A stretch of 64,000 nt of DNA from Cytospora piceicola (lineage: Eukaryota > Ascomycota > Sordariomycetes > Diaporthales > Cytosporaceae): the NCBI GenBank assembly GCA_023375675.1, contig JALQBC010000012.1, positions 868,001 to 932,000 on the forward strand, given 5' to 3'. How positions within the stretch are numbered: the stretch's first letter is position 1; every line of letters starts with the position of its first letter. The notes beneath the pieces were generated by a model that saw only the letters and a program-made list of their open reading frames with translations, searched no databases and was not told the DNA's origin. Below, in pieces: positions 12,312 to 22,461 of this stretch. Both the position numbers and the translations under genes were made by a program.

Positions 12312-14158
12312 ATGATGGATATGGATATGGACTCGTCCTCGTCCCAACTGATCGAAACCTTGATTGAATCATTCAGTGCTCTGGCCGGTGAAGTGCAAGG
12401 CCTTGTTGACAGGAAAACCATCCTGGAGCATAAATTACGCTTCGCCCATGAACAGGTATGTCACTGCTCTGTCTCCCTCTCTGAAGAGAAGGTCCTTCTC
12501 TTTATACTGTTTACACCCTCTTCTTCACCTTCCCTCGGCCTTTACATGATGAACAATAGCTCTAGATCTGCAATTTGCCGAAAGGCAAGCTATGTAGACA
12601 ACCTTTATACCACTTGTCTGATATTACTATTTGGCCTCCCTCCATTCTCCAAACACATTACACATCATCTTGCCGCTTCTCCGTGTCACATTCAGTCATA
12701 CTGACTTTCGTCACAATCATACAGTATCAGCTCCTGGCAGACAAATACGCACCTGCCGCACCGCACATCGCCGAGACATTAGCCAAACTTCAACTGCCTT
12801 CCACCAGTCCATCTTTGACATCCACGAACCACGTTCCCCTGCCGAGACGTCATCAATCCGATAGCTCTCAGGCCGAACTTGCCCTGTTCATTCGGGAAGG
12901 GAAAAAAGTAGCTCATCAGTTGGCCATACTGACTGACGCGAGTAAGGCGAGCGTCTCCAGTCGTCAAACTTCTTCTTCAACCAACATGACGTCCCAGTCA
13001 ACCGTCCTGGAAAAGGACTTCACAGTAGAGGGGAGGAAGGGCCATCTTGGCTGTCCATTCTCGCCACCAATGAACAAGGAAACTCCCAGTCCCGATGAAG
13101 TCGTAGTTGATGGCACAAGCGAGAATCAAGACCCCGCTCCTACACAGGAGTCCGCAGACCCGATGTGCGCAGCAATGCTCGCGGAGACCAAGTCCAACTC
13201 GGCGCATAATGCCTCTGCCTCAAAGTGCCCCATCAGGTATATGGACAAGCACTCGCCCGAAGAGATCGCCCGCTATGTCGAAACCCACAAGCACGAGCTG
13301 CCGAGGAGCCATGAGGTCTGTCTGCGGAGAAACCAGAAGAATGAGGAGCATATCAGGAAGCTTGACGCCAAGTACGGCAACATCGTCTCCATGATCGAAG
13401 ACCTCAGTCATCTGCATGCTCCAATGCTGCCGTCATCTGCCGATCCCAACCAAGAGGGTGAGGTCAACGCTGAGGCCGACGGGACCTCCAACCGCCGTGT
13501 GTGTGACTGGGCTCAGGACGTGAGCGCAAGTGTAGCGAACGGGCTGGCGGACGGGCTGGCGGACGAAGCCGACAAGGATGGTGAAGAATATGATGTACCT
13601 ACGGCTGAGGAGTACCTCGAACGGACCAGTCGTTTCGACAGAGCTTTGAAGGAAGTCAGGGTCGGCGAGTCTCCGAGCAGACCTTGGGGCATCTCTGTAC
13701 CTTTCCCCCCGGACGAGCCCGTCGAGCGGCCTACGTCGCCTCCTCCTGCCCCCGTTCGGATGCCCCCGCCAGAACCTGAACCACAACGTACGCCCACGGC
13801 GCCAGCGGCAAGGCCATCCAAATGTCCGTTTGATCACACCAAGATGCGACTAGATGGGCCCGGTCTGGCAGAATTCCCGAAAATGGAGGAAACTGGCGGC
13901 CCTCCGCCGCAAACCATTGCAAACAGACCCGCTGCCACCCAGCCTCCTCCCGCCCATCTGAACCATGCACAGCCCTTACCTCCAGATAGTCCACCCCCAT
14001 CCCACCAGCCGGCCTTCATAAATATGGTCGGGGCTTCAAAGGAAGGGGCAGCGGGTGGTAATACCCCACAGATGGTCTTCAACGGCCCCGTCTTTATCGG
14101 CTATCCTATCGAGGACGCGATACGGTTCATGCAGCAATTTCAGGGCCAGTCACGATGA
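12312..14158 (+). CDS. Conserved fungal protein of unknown function with three Cys-Pro motifs
   Basis: Not assigned to a named family. Exons 12312-12455 and 12725-14158 give 525 aa. Splicing after FAHEQ joins two halves of one helical N-terminal segment (residues about 10-75, heptad-like). The middle is disordered, with Cys-Pro motifs at C158 (GCPF), C216 (KCPIRY) and C415 (KCPFDH), and a charged conserved-looking block, residues about 216-265, containing RSHEVCLRR and KLDAKYGN. Residues about 345-500 are proline-rich. The C-terminus NGPVFIGYPIEDAIRFMQQF looks like a short folded or docking segment. I recall similar blocks in other filamentous fungi but no function. Cys-Pro dipeptides with a following hydrophobic residue resemble haem regulatory motifs; that is only inference. 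A second ATG follows three bases after the chosen start. Confidence 0.8.
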
Positions 14159-14522
14159 TGAGCTTCAGAACATGTTTTTATTATGAAATAAGCGAGGGCG
14201 TTTGATGGCTTAGGGACAAGAGGCATAGGACAGCGTTTTGACGGATTGGTTCGAAAGGGGAGACACATTGATAACAGAGTGTAATGGGACTAGCAAGCCT
14301 GCTTAATTGCTCGAATACACACTATATTATGCAGCGAGAAGAGACATCGAAAGTATGCTACATTAATTGACACGAATGCCCAGACCTCTGATATCCATGG
14401 ATTATGTCGTTTACTGCCAGGCCAACTGCCAGATCCGTTCGTAATGACATTTTTTGCTATGCGACCATTTTAAATCTATACAAGTCTATCGTGGGCCTCG
14501 CCCTTTACCCTACTTCTCAAGG
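14159..14522. other. Intergenic between convergent genes
   Basis: Presumed 3' untranslated regions of the CP-motif gene and the TVP38-type gene. Nothing else seen. Confidence 0.6.
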
Positions 14523-15863
14523 TTAGGACCATGGTTCGTCGTCTTCGTGACCTTTCCTCGCCGCCCTACCCCCACCGACAGCCTCCTCCTCGTCCCTATA
14601 CCTCCCCTGCGCGTCCTCGTCATCATCCTCGAACCCATCGTTATCACCCGCCGTGTCCCACAACGAGATGTCATCATCATCCACCATCAACGCAGCAGCA
14701 TCGCCGGGGTCCATCAACCTGGCATCCTCGCCACCCTCCGCCCCGTCATCCGCATATTCGCCCCCCGCGGCACCGGCGCCGCCGTCCAGGGGGCTACCGG
14801 CCTCGGCCTCCTCCCTCGCGATCTCGGCGGCGCGGGCCATGGTGCGGCGGTAGATGAAGTAGCCGACGCCCATGCCGACGGTCCCGCCGACGACCATGGA
14901 CAGGAAGTTGACCATCCTGTCGCCAAAGGTCATCTCGTCGCCCTTCTCGGCGAGGAGGGCGAGGCGGGAGCCGATGAAGACGTGGACGAGCAGCTTGGGG
15001 CTGGAGAAGGCGGTGGCGAGGGCGAAGGGCAGCGGCTGGATGCTGGGGACGGTGGCGAGGAAGCCGTTGGAGAGGGAGTAGGGGAGGGGGCAGAAGCGCA
15101 CGAGGGCGAGGACGCCGAGGCCGTCGTGCCGGAGGACCTGGCCGAGGGCGACGAAGCGCCTGTCGCGGCCGACGAGGCGGTCGACGTAGCCGGAGAAGAC
15201 GGTGCGGGCGGCGAAGAAGGCGGCCGAGGAGCCGAGGACGGTGGCCGAGGCGACGATGGGCCAGCCCAGGGGGAACCCGTAGACGAAGCCGGCCACGGTG
15301 CAGGCGGTGCTGTAGCCGATCAGGGGCGGGAACGCCACGAGGAAGGTCAGCCCCCAGATGATGAGCCAGCCGCCCGGGAGGGCCCGCCACGAGACGGCCA
15401 CGGGGCCCAGGAGCGTGAAGATGCGGTGGCTGAAGACGAGGAGGGTGACGGCCACGGCGGCGAGCGCCGCGCCGCCCGCCGCCACGAGGATCTGCTTCGC
15501 GCGCGGGAGGCCAGCGTACATCTCGACCGACTGCTGGTAGGCCTTGCTCGCGGTGTCGATGGTCTGCGCCGTGAAGGCTGTCAGCTGCCCGCGGATGGAG
15601 GTGTCGCCAGAGGGGCTGTTGCGGCTGTTGAGGGAGTAAGGGTGGGAGAGGCGGCGCGATGCCGTCGGGTGTCCGTTGGGTTGCCGGACCCACGGTAGTG
15701 GCTGTTCGGATGCCGAGGGGGAGTGCCTCTCCTCGTCGTCGTCATCCTCGTCGCGGAAGGGTGTATCATCGGGACTGGAGGTGTCCATGCCGAGCTGTTG
15801 GGCGGCGGAAGCGGCGTCTAAAGACTTGTGGCCCGCAGCCGCGGGATTGTAGTCGGCTGGCAT
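14523..15863 (-). CDS. tvp38: TVP38-type Golgi membrane protein (VTT/SNARE-associated family)
   Basis: Multi-pass protein of the VTT (DedA/SNARE-associated) family, equivalent to yeast Tvp38 of Tlg2-containing Golgi vesicles. Single exon, 446 aa, starting at the ATG at 15863. About 130 hydrophilic N-terminal residues precede a membrane segment LVAAGGAALAAVAVTLLVF, then further segments beginning WLIIWGLTFLVAFPPLIGY, the VTT core with FVYGFPLGWPIVASATVLGS, the R-F-C-P-L-P-Y-S-L-S-N-G motif (RFCPLPYSLSNG) and a last segment near FLSMVVGGTVGMGVGYFIY. The tail is acidic. The central part, about 14800-15560, has nearly pure G/C third positions, which creates a long spurious frame on the other strand. 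Confidence 0.9.
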   Translation of the reverse strand: MPADYNPAAAGHKSLDAASAAQQLGMDTSSPDDTPFRDEDDDDEERHSPSASEQPLPWVRQPNGHPTASRRLSHPYSLNSRNSPSGDTSIRGQLTAFTAQTIDTASKAYQQSVEMYAGLPRAKQILVAAGGAALAAVAVTLLVFSHRIFTLLGPVAVSWRALPGGWLIIWGLTFLVAFPPLIGYSTACTVAGFVYGFPLGWPIVASATVLGSSAAFFAARTVFSGYVDRLVGRDRRFVALGQVLRHDGLGVLALVRFCPLPYSLSNGFLATVPSIQPLPFALATAFSSPKLLVHVFIGSRLALLAEKGDEMTFGDRMVNFLSMVVGGTVGMGVGYFIYRRTMARAAEIAREEAEAGSPLDGGAGAAGGEYADDGAEGGEDARLMDPGDAAALMVDDDDISLWDTAGDNDGFEDDDEDAQGRYRDEEEAVGGGRAARKGHEDDEPWS

Positions 15864-16242
15864 GATCAGGGATATAGTGTAGGGAGATAGATTGTATGGT
15901 CTGTCTATGGACTGGACTGGGCGTCTGTCAGGCTGGGTAGTCTACATAGATAGACATTGAGACATGGTCAGCTCTTTTGCTCGGTCGGCGATCGGCATAT
16001 CGGCATCATAGGGAGCTTTGTCCTTACCTACAGATACTCACAGAGGAATCAGCCTCAAAAGCGAGGTTCGGGGGTGGGGTGATAAAGTGACAATGCTACC
16101 TCTCCTTAGCCATTGAATCATACAAGTGCTCAGTTGGGATTGCAAGAGGTTGTCGAAATGTTGAAGTCTGATTTCTAGATTTGCGCGGTCGGGGATCGTG
16201 TCTAGATACGGATTACATGTGTCGTCCCGCTGACGACGAGGC

Positions 16243-16274
16243 GCAGCTGAGCAGCTAAGCAGCTAAGCAGCTAA
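16243..16274. repeat. Tandem repeat, 8-bp unit GCAGCTAA x4
   Basis: Four head-to-tail copies of GCAGCTAA, the first with G in place of one A. A simple short tandem repeat in intergenic DNA. Confidence 0.9.
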
Positions 16275-16350
16275 GTAATCAATCCAATTGTACTGCGCGT
16301 GTGCCGAGAGCGGTGCTTAACTGGGCCTCCAGAACCGGCAACCCAAATGA

Positions 16351-16376
16351 TACCTACTTAAGTACCTAAGTAGGTA
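16351..16376. repeat. Perfect 10-bp inverted repeat
   Basis: TACCTACTTA and its exact reverse complement TAAGTAGGTA are separated by the six bases AGTACC. It is built from the same TACCTA/TAGGTA words found elsewhere in the intergenic DNA of this window. Confidence 0.9.
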
Positions 16377-16661
16377 ATAATGCTCAAGACTTCTTTTGTC
16401 TTTACTACTGAGCAGGTATGCTGGTATGTATGCTTCTGTTCCAAGAGCACGAGCCAGCAACTACTTAGTAGAACATTTAAGTAAATATTGGATTGACTTG
16501 TGTGTGTTTTGATCAGCCACATCTCGACTGACTGACGCACATGCCCAGGCCGACAGCTGTCTTGCGTTTAGCAGCCATCGTCACTCTTCCCAGGGTAAAG
16601 GGATAAACATAAATCATATGTCAAAGTTTCACTTTATTCTTTCATTCTCTTCCGCTCTGTG

Positions 16662-18996
16662 TCACCGGCCACTTCTGGGCCCCTTGGGAGGTTCTTTCCC
16701 AAGCGTGGTATCGCGTACCAACAACTTCATCTTCCCCTCCCCAATCTCCACCCCCTGTGCCAAAATGTCCACCTCCTCCTTCGCCTCCTCCTCCTCCCTC
16801 TTCCTGCTGCCACTGATGCCACCGGCGCCCTCCTTCAAAAGGGTTCTATCGTAGCTCCGCGCATCAATGCCCAGGATTCCGCCCATGTTGTTACGATCCC
16901 CTGGCACTGAAAACTCGCGGAACGCATACCGCCACTCGTTCAGAAAGCTTCGGACAGCCTTGCCCACCTTGTCCTTTCCACTCTTACTGTGGTGGCCCGT
17001 GCCTGTGATGGCGTAGATGGGACGGCTGTCGTGCTCGTTCTCCACGAGCACCCGCTCAAGATACTCGACCGCTTCCTCGGCGTGTAGGCCGTGCAGGTCG
17101 ACGTAGATCTCGGGAGTGGACGAATTGTTCCTATTGCGCTCCTCGTACAGCTTCTCTGCTGCCTCTCTGTGCGCCTTCCTCATGAGGTCATTCTCGCTTT
17201 GACCTCGAAGGCTAAACACCTTCGCCTGTCTGGCATCCTGACGGTTCCAAGCCTGCGCTGCACTGTGGAAAAAAAGCGTTAGTCGGGTTTTACGGCCATA
17301 CCATGGATGTTCGACTTACTTCTGCAAGAACTTGTTCCTAAGTGCGCTGTGCCGAATAGCTTCCTGGCGTGCCTTGAGGTATGCCTTGTTGGTGCTGTCG
17401 CCTGTCTCCAGCCACGGGATATGATTCGGACTTGGGATGGCTTGAGCAGCTGCACTGTTCTCACCGTTCCTGAGGCCCTGGGAGCTCCCGTTTCGGCTCA
17501 TTTTCTTGGAGTCGGATCGAGACGATGTTGGCCCTGGCGAAGGAGAGGGGGAAGGAGACATCTTCACGATATCCGCAAGAGAACTGGGAGTGTAGGCTTC
17601 TTTAGGCCCGTGCCCGTGACCACCCCGCTTGCCATGGTGCTTCTTACCCGACTTAGCTGCAGCAGAACCTAGTGTCGGAAAAGCTTCGTTGTCATCAAGG
17701 GACGGTGCTGCTTGGGACGGTTCCTTGTTCTGCTGGTGCCGGCTGCCTGGCCGGGAGCGAGGCCTGAACTCGCTTGCATGGATGTTCTTGAAGCCCGGAG
17801 GCGGAGTTATGCCCACCGAAGGTGCGAATGTAGGAATGAGGTCCGAGTTTCCAGAACCTCCAAGAGACGGGAAATTGGAGTAGTCCTGGACATGAATGTT
17901 TGCCGGAGATTTCTGCATGGGCGGAGTACTTGAGCCATCAACATTGAGCTTATTGATGAGAAGGGCTGGATCATGAGAAAAGATGCACGTGTTTCCAGCG
18001 AGACAGTTGCCAGACATCCAGTATCTCGACCCGAAGTTAGCATGTATATATGAGGTAGCGTGAGAGGTGCTTCAAGACTCACTTGCAGATGTGACTGCTC
18101 AAGTCATGGCTAAAGCGACAGTCCGCACGCATGCAGCTGCCAGATGACAGGAAGAACTTGCAGATCACCCCGGATCTCTGATCCGAGGGTGTCGTCGGAC
18201 GTGCGTCTGGAGTCATCGATTTGCCGACCAAGTAGCCGTTACCTTCAGCCGATGTGGGCTCTGCTGGAGAGACCTGCTGGTCCATCATGGACATAAGCAC
18301 TGCACCAAGATCATAACCATGCGCGGTGAGCGCCTCGCTGATCTCGTCATCTGTTCTTGTTTCTCCTAGGATTGAGCGCAGAACGTCATGTGGCCTCATC
18401 GGGGCCTGCTGTGACGAGAACTCAGGGGCGGCAGCGTTCAGGCCGCTGGATGCGCCGAAAGAGGACGCGATACTGATAGCATCATCACCACCCACGAGCC
18501 AGTCCACATTGTCCGATGTGTAGTCCTCAAATATCTCGTGCGAGGGCTCTGTGTCGTTGGCAAACTCATAGGCGTTCAGGTTAGGACTGTGGGGTATCGC
18601 GGGCGTCGAGAAGGCGAGACGAGGCGATGGCCGAGGTGATGAGAAGGGGGAAGCGGCAGAGGATAGGTTTCGACTGAACGGAGGCACGAAGCCTGGCGGC
18701 GCAAGAGGACTCACGCCGAGACGCGGTGAGCCCCCGAGAGGTGTTGCCGTGCTCCGGAAGGAGGCTGGCGATGGTCTCCTAAGGATAGTCTGCCGGATAG
18801 CTGGGGGCGAAGCGGCATTCCCACCCCCTTCTCGATAACGCCATAACACGTCTAACACTGCATTCTCCAGTGACTGGCCAGTCAAGGTGGTCTCTTTCTT
18901 CAACAACTCTTCTAGCTTATCCGTCTTATCCTCGTCTTCTATCGCCGAGTCCTCAAGGACTGGCAAGCAGATGTCGTATGTCTCGTCGGAAACCAT
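16662..18996 (-). CDS. UBA-like / double CCCH zinc finger / DUF1771-Smr protein
   Basis: Likely RNA-associated protein with a C-terminal Smr domain; Smr domains of the Cue2/N4BP2 type cut mRNA in no-go decay. Minus-strand exons 18996-18083, 18024-17320 and 17262-16662 give 739 aa. Order: N-terminal helical domain (1-55); disordered Ser/Pro region; UBA/CUE-like segment near 215-250 (DVLRSILGETRTDDEISEAL); two CCCH fingers around 284-322, the first C-x8-C-x4-C-x3-H, the second (C-x7-C-x5-C-x3-H) completed only by splicing ICK to YWMSGNC; a long linker; DUF1771 (GQSENDLMRKAHREAAEKL); Smr with DLHGL near 594 and TGTGHHS near 622. The start ATG at 18996 follows an in-frame TTG. The two introns are 58 and 57 nt. 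Confidence 0.88.
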
Positions 18997-19266
18997 TTTC
19001 AAGGACCTGTACGCCTTCTATGCGCGCGCAAGTTGAAAGGGAGATAGCGACAGAACAGGTGTGTAAGGAGAGGTCGGTCCAGAAACAAGGCTTCGAGCCG
19101 TAAGTAGGTCCTGTTATTGATTACTCCGTCAAAAGATCCTGAAGACTACCGGTCATAAGGCTGTAGCGTCAGCCTTGGGGGGTCGGATGTAAAGTCGCCA
19201 AGGCCGTTCGGTGCGCCCAGTCAAGGGGGTATTATACGGCGGGCGCAGTAGAGAGTCCGGTGGATT

Positions 19267-19289
19267 GGGGGTGAGGGAGGGGGCGGGGG
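19267..19289 (+). other. Candidate G-quadruplex tract
   Basis: Four G runs of 5, 3, 5 and 5 bases with loops TGA, A and C on the plus strand, about 270 bp upstream of the start codon of the Smr gene, on its non-template side's complement. Meets the usual G3+N1-7 pattern. Confidence 0.7.
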
Positions 19290-20229
19290 CGATCTAAGAT
19301 TTGAATGAAAGTCGATGTCGAGGTTGTTTTATTCGGTCGGGGGCGGAGCTTCTTCTGGGTGATGGTGGCTTGGGCGGGAGGAAGAGAGACAAGCCTGAGT
19401 GCATGATGCTATTTCAAAGTGTCGAAGAGCATTACGTATTCAGAGCCCGATACCGTGTAAGTGTGACAAGAAGGCTGCGCCCTGGTGAGGACGGAAGCAT
19501 TCGGTGTGGGATAGGCGCTGGCTCCGGCTCAGGATCAGGCTCGGGCGCAGATGAAGGGTCGCAGGCTGGGTGGCGATAAATAGGAGAGAAAGCCGGGCTC
19601 GGATGAGAAGTGACACAGCACAACGGATGGAGACAGCTTCGCTCCGTGCTGACCGACCGGCACAGGGTGAGATCTCCTGAGTCAGCCCCAAGAGGACCCT
19701 GCCCGGTACAAGACACAGACAGGTTATATAAAAAAGGCAGATGGCCCTTGTAAGCCAAGGCTACAGTTAAAGATGCGCAGTATGGGCAGTGCTCTGCGAA
19801 GTGATGTGGTGTGTGTGGTGTGATGTGATGTTGTCGTGGAGCTGAGACGGGCACTATCGACGCACTCGCACAGGAGGTGACGAGAGCTTGGAACGCTTGA
19901 ACAATGGGCAATTGGGGGGGGGCTATCAGTAGGCTACTCGGCAATCCACATCCGCTTTAGGAAGGGAAACAGCACCAGAGAAAGGACTGTGGGGTCCCGT
20001 CGAAAGGGGTCCCGGGTGCCCTGAGTCCTCACTGGTGACCCGTACTTGTCTACTTAAGCAGTAAGTATGTATCAGGCAGGGATGCTCCTTCACTTTATCA
20101 TTAGGCTTTAGCCTCGGCCGATCTGGCAAGTACTGTACTAGACTAGTGGTCTACTGTGTTCGCTTTACCAACATAAACCTGGGTAGGTACACTAGGTACT
20201 TCAGTAGGTATGTAGGGGACATATTTATC

Positions 20230-20239
20230 TACCTAGGTA
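20230..20239. repeat. Palindrome TACCTAGGTA, copy 1
   Basis: Exact 10-bp palindrome in intergenic DNA, one of five exact copies in the window. Confidence 0.9.
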
Positions 20240-20331
20240 CACTGCAAAGCTTGGAATACCATGGCTGTGTAAGAACCTTGGAACCTTGGAAGACTGTCGT
20301 CGCAAGGAAGTAACATGTCTACTACGCAACG

Positions 20332-20343
20332 TACCCTAGGGTA
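20332..20343. repeat. Palindrome TACCCTAGGGTA, copy 1
   Basis: Exact 12-bp palindrome, a one-base-expanded version of the TACCTAGGTA word; a second exact copy lies at 52107. Confidence 0.9.
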
Positions 20344-20569
20344 AGTTTGGATGTAACCCGTGTGGATTACTGTGCTGTCGTTTGCGGCTCACCCCGATCC
20401 ACAGTGCATACTTACATACTTAGTAAGTAGTGACAATGCCCTTCGCAAGAACGATAGTCTAATAACCTTATCGAAACTACGCAGTATATGTATTTGTTAC
20501 AGATCTAGTATCTCCCATGTACTTTGGTCCTTAAGCTCTACAAATGACAGAGTCCTGTGGGCAGAACAA

Positions 20570-22461
20570 TCAGGGTATTTCGTCGTCGTCGCCGTCGGCA
20601 AATCCAAACCCAAAACTGAACCCTCCAGACCCCTGGTCCTGCCCTGCCTCCTCAACAGCAATGGCCTCATCCCACTTCCTCTTCTTCTTGCTATGCCTCT
20701 TCTCCAGATCAAGGAGAGCCGCATCCAGCAGATCTGGGAACTGGGCCTTGAGACGCTCGACGAAAAGACCGTATGCGTCAGTGATGTCTCGCTTGAACCC
20801 ACTCACCTGGTCCGACTTGTCCTTGAGGAATCCAAGGACATCGGCCAGGTGGGATTTTGGCACAAAGTTTTGCGTCAAGGCGATCCCATCTTCCACATTC
20901 ACTACAAGGTGCCACCATCCACTTGGCACATGCAGGATCTCTCCTGCCTTGCAGATGCCCTCGATACATTCCGGCAGCTTGCGGGCTTCCTCATGGAACT
21001 CCAGAAGCCATTCCGCGATGCTCAGAGGGCTCGTGACTTCGCTCTGATCGGCCGAGACATAGACGCCTGGCACATCGACTGATGGTGGGAACATGATCCA
21101 ATACTTCGCCCCTTCAATGACCGCATTCCAGGCTGAAGTCCCATTAGGATCCTTGTGAAAGGTCGAGCCGCTTCTTGCGGGTCCGATGATCAGCCACCTA
21201 TGCGCCGGTCTCTCCGAATCCAGCACTTCGAAGAGGTCGGGTCCGAAGCAGTCAGGTTTCCAGTATGCAGCACCCTCATTTTTCCCAATCGTGACGTTCA
21301 TCTTCTCTGCAAACTTCTTGTCAAACAGATACAGGGGACTCTCATCTCGGTTGTTGTGCATATAATCGCAGTAGGTTGCGAAGGGCCAGTCCACCGCCTC
21401 GGCCCGGAACTCGACATCTGAATACATATTCAGAAGCTGTGGGATGTTCCAATTCTTGCACACAGGCCACGCACGAATACACTCCGTCAAAATGAAAGGT
21501 GTGTTGCTCCACTTGTCCGCAAAGTCCTCATACGTCAAGTCCGGAAATCTCCTGATTTCATTTCCTCGAGGGATTTTGGAAGAGAATCCAGCCAGAGATA
21601 TATTGCTGCAGACAAACGGCCGGTGGAGGACATCAGAAAAGACGGTAGTGCAGTCGATCTTGGCCTGCTGATCTAGGGACAACTCGAGCAAGGTCGACCT
21701 CCATGTTCCCTTCCACTGGAAAGGACGCTTGCTCTTCTCATGAGACCTAGAAAACCAGTCAACAACCTGCTAGAGTGTCCCTCCTCCTGGAGGCAAAAGA
21801 AAAGGCTGACAAGATGGTCGTGGCGGAATCTCTTTCAGTGTCAAGTGTAGTCACGGTCATATGAAACCCTGGTCTCCAAGCTGGGGAAGACTCCGGTAGC
21901 CACAGCCCGTATTAGTGTCTCGGACCTGTCCAAAACTGGTCTAAGATGTATATATATATATATATATATATATGGCTGAGGAATTGGAGACGAGTGATTC
22001 ATTTTGAATGTACCAGGATAGACAACTTGGAAACCGGCATGAAGTCTTCTGCTGGCTACCAGCGGACCGTGAAAGTGGTATGACTGGAAATGAGAGGTGA
22101 CTTACTCCAAGAAAAGAGCCTTCCAGAAGTCATCAGAATGGCAGAAGGCGAATAGAAATTTGCAGGTGTAGCCCAGTTTTCTCACGGACTGCTGGTCAAA
22201 ATACTCAAGCAACTGGCTGAGGACCTCATCCGGCAAGGCCTGAAGTTTGCCCAAGCCCCTACGAGCATTGGCCGTAGACGACAGATACTGGTTTCCCAGT
22301 GGTTTGACCCCTAAGGGATGCACGGGGATGGGTGAGTCAACTTCTAGTTGATCATCCGTGACCCCGTTGTTGATTCCATTGGTGCCTGAGCCAGTAGCTC
22401 CCGTACCATTGTGGTTGCGAAGGACAATGTCCTGGTGCTCATGAGTATTTTTGAGGAGCAT
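20570..22461 (-). CDS. F-box plus JmjC domain protein
   Basis: Predicted Fe(II)/2-oxoglutarate oxygenase of the JMJD6/F-box-JmjC type, hydroxylating or demethylating an unknown protein; the F-box suggests Skp1/cullin contact. Minus-strand exons 22461-22106 and 21746-20570 give 510 aa. F-box at about 69-119 (KLQALPDEVLSQLLEYF). Exon 2 begins ESHEKSKRPFQWKGTWRST. The Fe ligands are His316 and Asp318 (FHKDPNG) and His398 (GWWHLVVN); Lys333 (KYWIMFPP) suits the 2-oxoglutarate contact. The tail, from about 465, is basic (KKKRKWDE) and then Gly/Phe/acidic. The 359-nt intron carries a (TA)12 microsatellite. Transcribed away from eIF4A with 758 bp between the start codons. Confidence 0.88.
21949..21973. 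repeat. (TA)12 microsatellite inside an intron
   Basis: Uninterrupted TA repeat in the single intron of the F-box/JmjC gene. Confidence 0.95.

Larger units (their letters stand above)
15864..16661. other. Intergenic with tandem and inverted repeats
   Basis: Promoter side of the TVP38-type gene and 3' side of the Smr gene. It holds a four-unit 8-bp tandem repeat (16243-16274) and a 10-bp inverted repeat (16351-16376). No gene recognised. Confidence 0.65.
18997..20569. other. Intergenic, G-rich tract and TACCTAGGTA cluster
   Basis: Promoter side of the Smr gene and 3' side of the JmjC gene. It holds a four-run G tract (19267-19289), a GT-rich patch near 19800-19830, and between 20040 and 20430 a dense cluster of TAGGTA/TACCTA/TAAGTA words including an exact TACCTAGGTA and a TACCCTAGGGTA. 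No convincing gene. Confidence 0.65.

Noticed and set aside
14454..15698. 414-codon plus-strand frame opposite the TVP38-type gene
   Set aside because: Composed of repetitive Gly/Ala/Asp/Glu/Val and is the mirror of G/C-saturated third positions in the real minus-strand gene; no family motif.
19498..19560. Repetitive GGCTCAGGATCAGGCTCGGG-like stretch as a coding repeat
   Set aside because: Short, not continued by a gene-like frame and without splice partners; probably simple sequence in a promoter.
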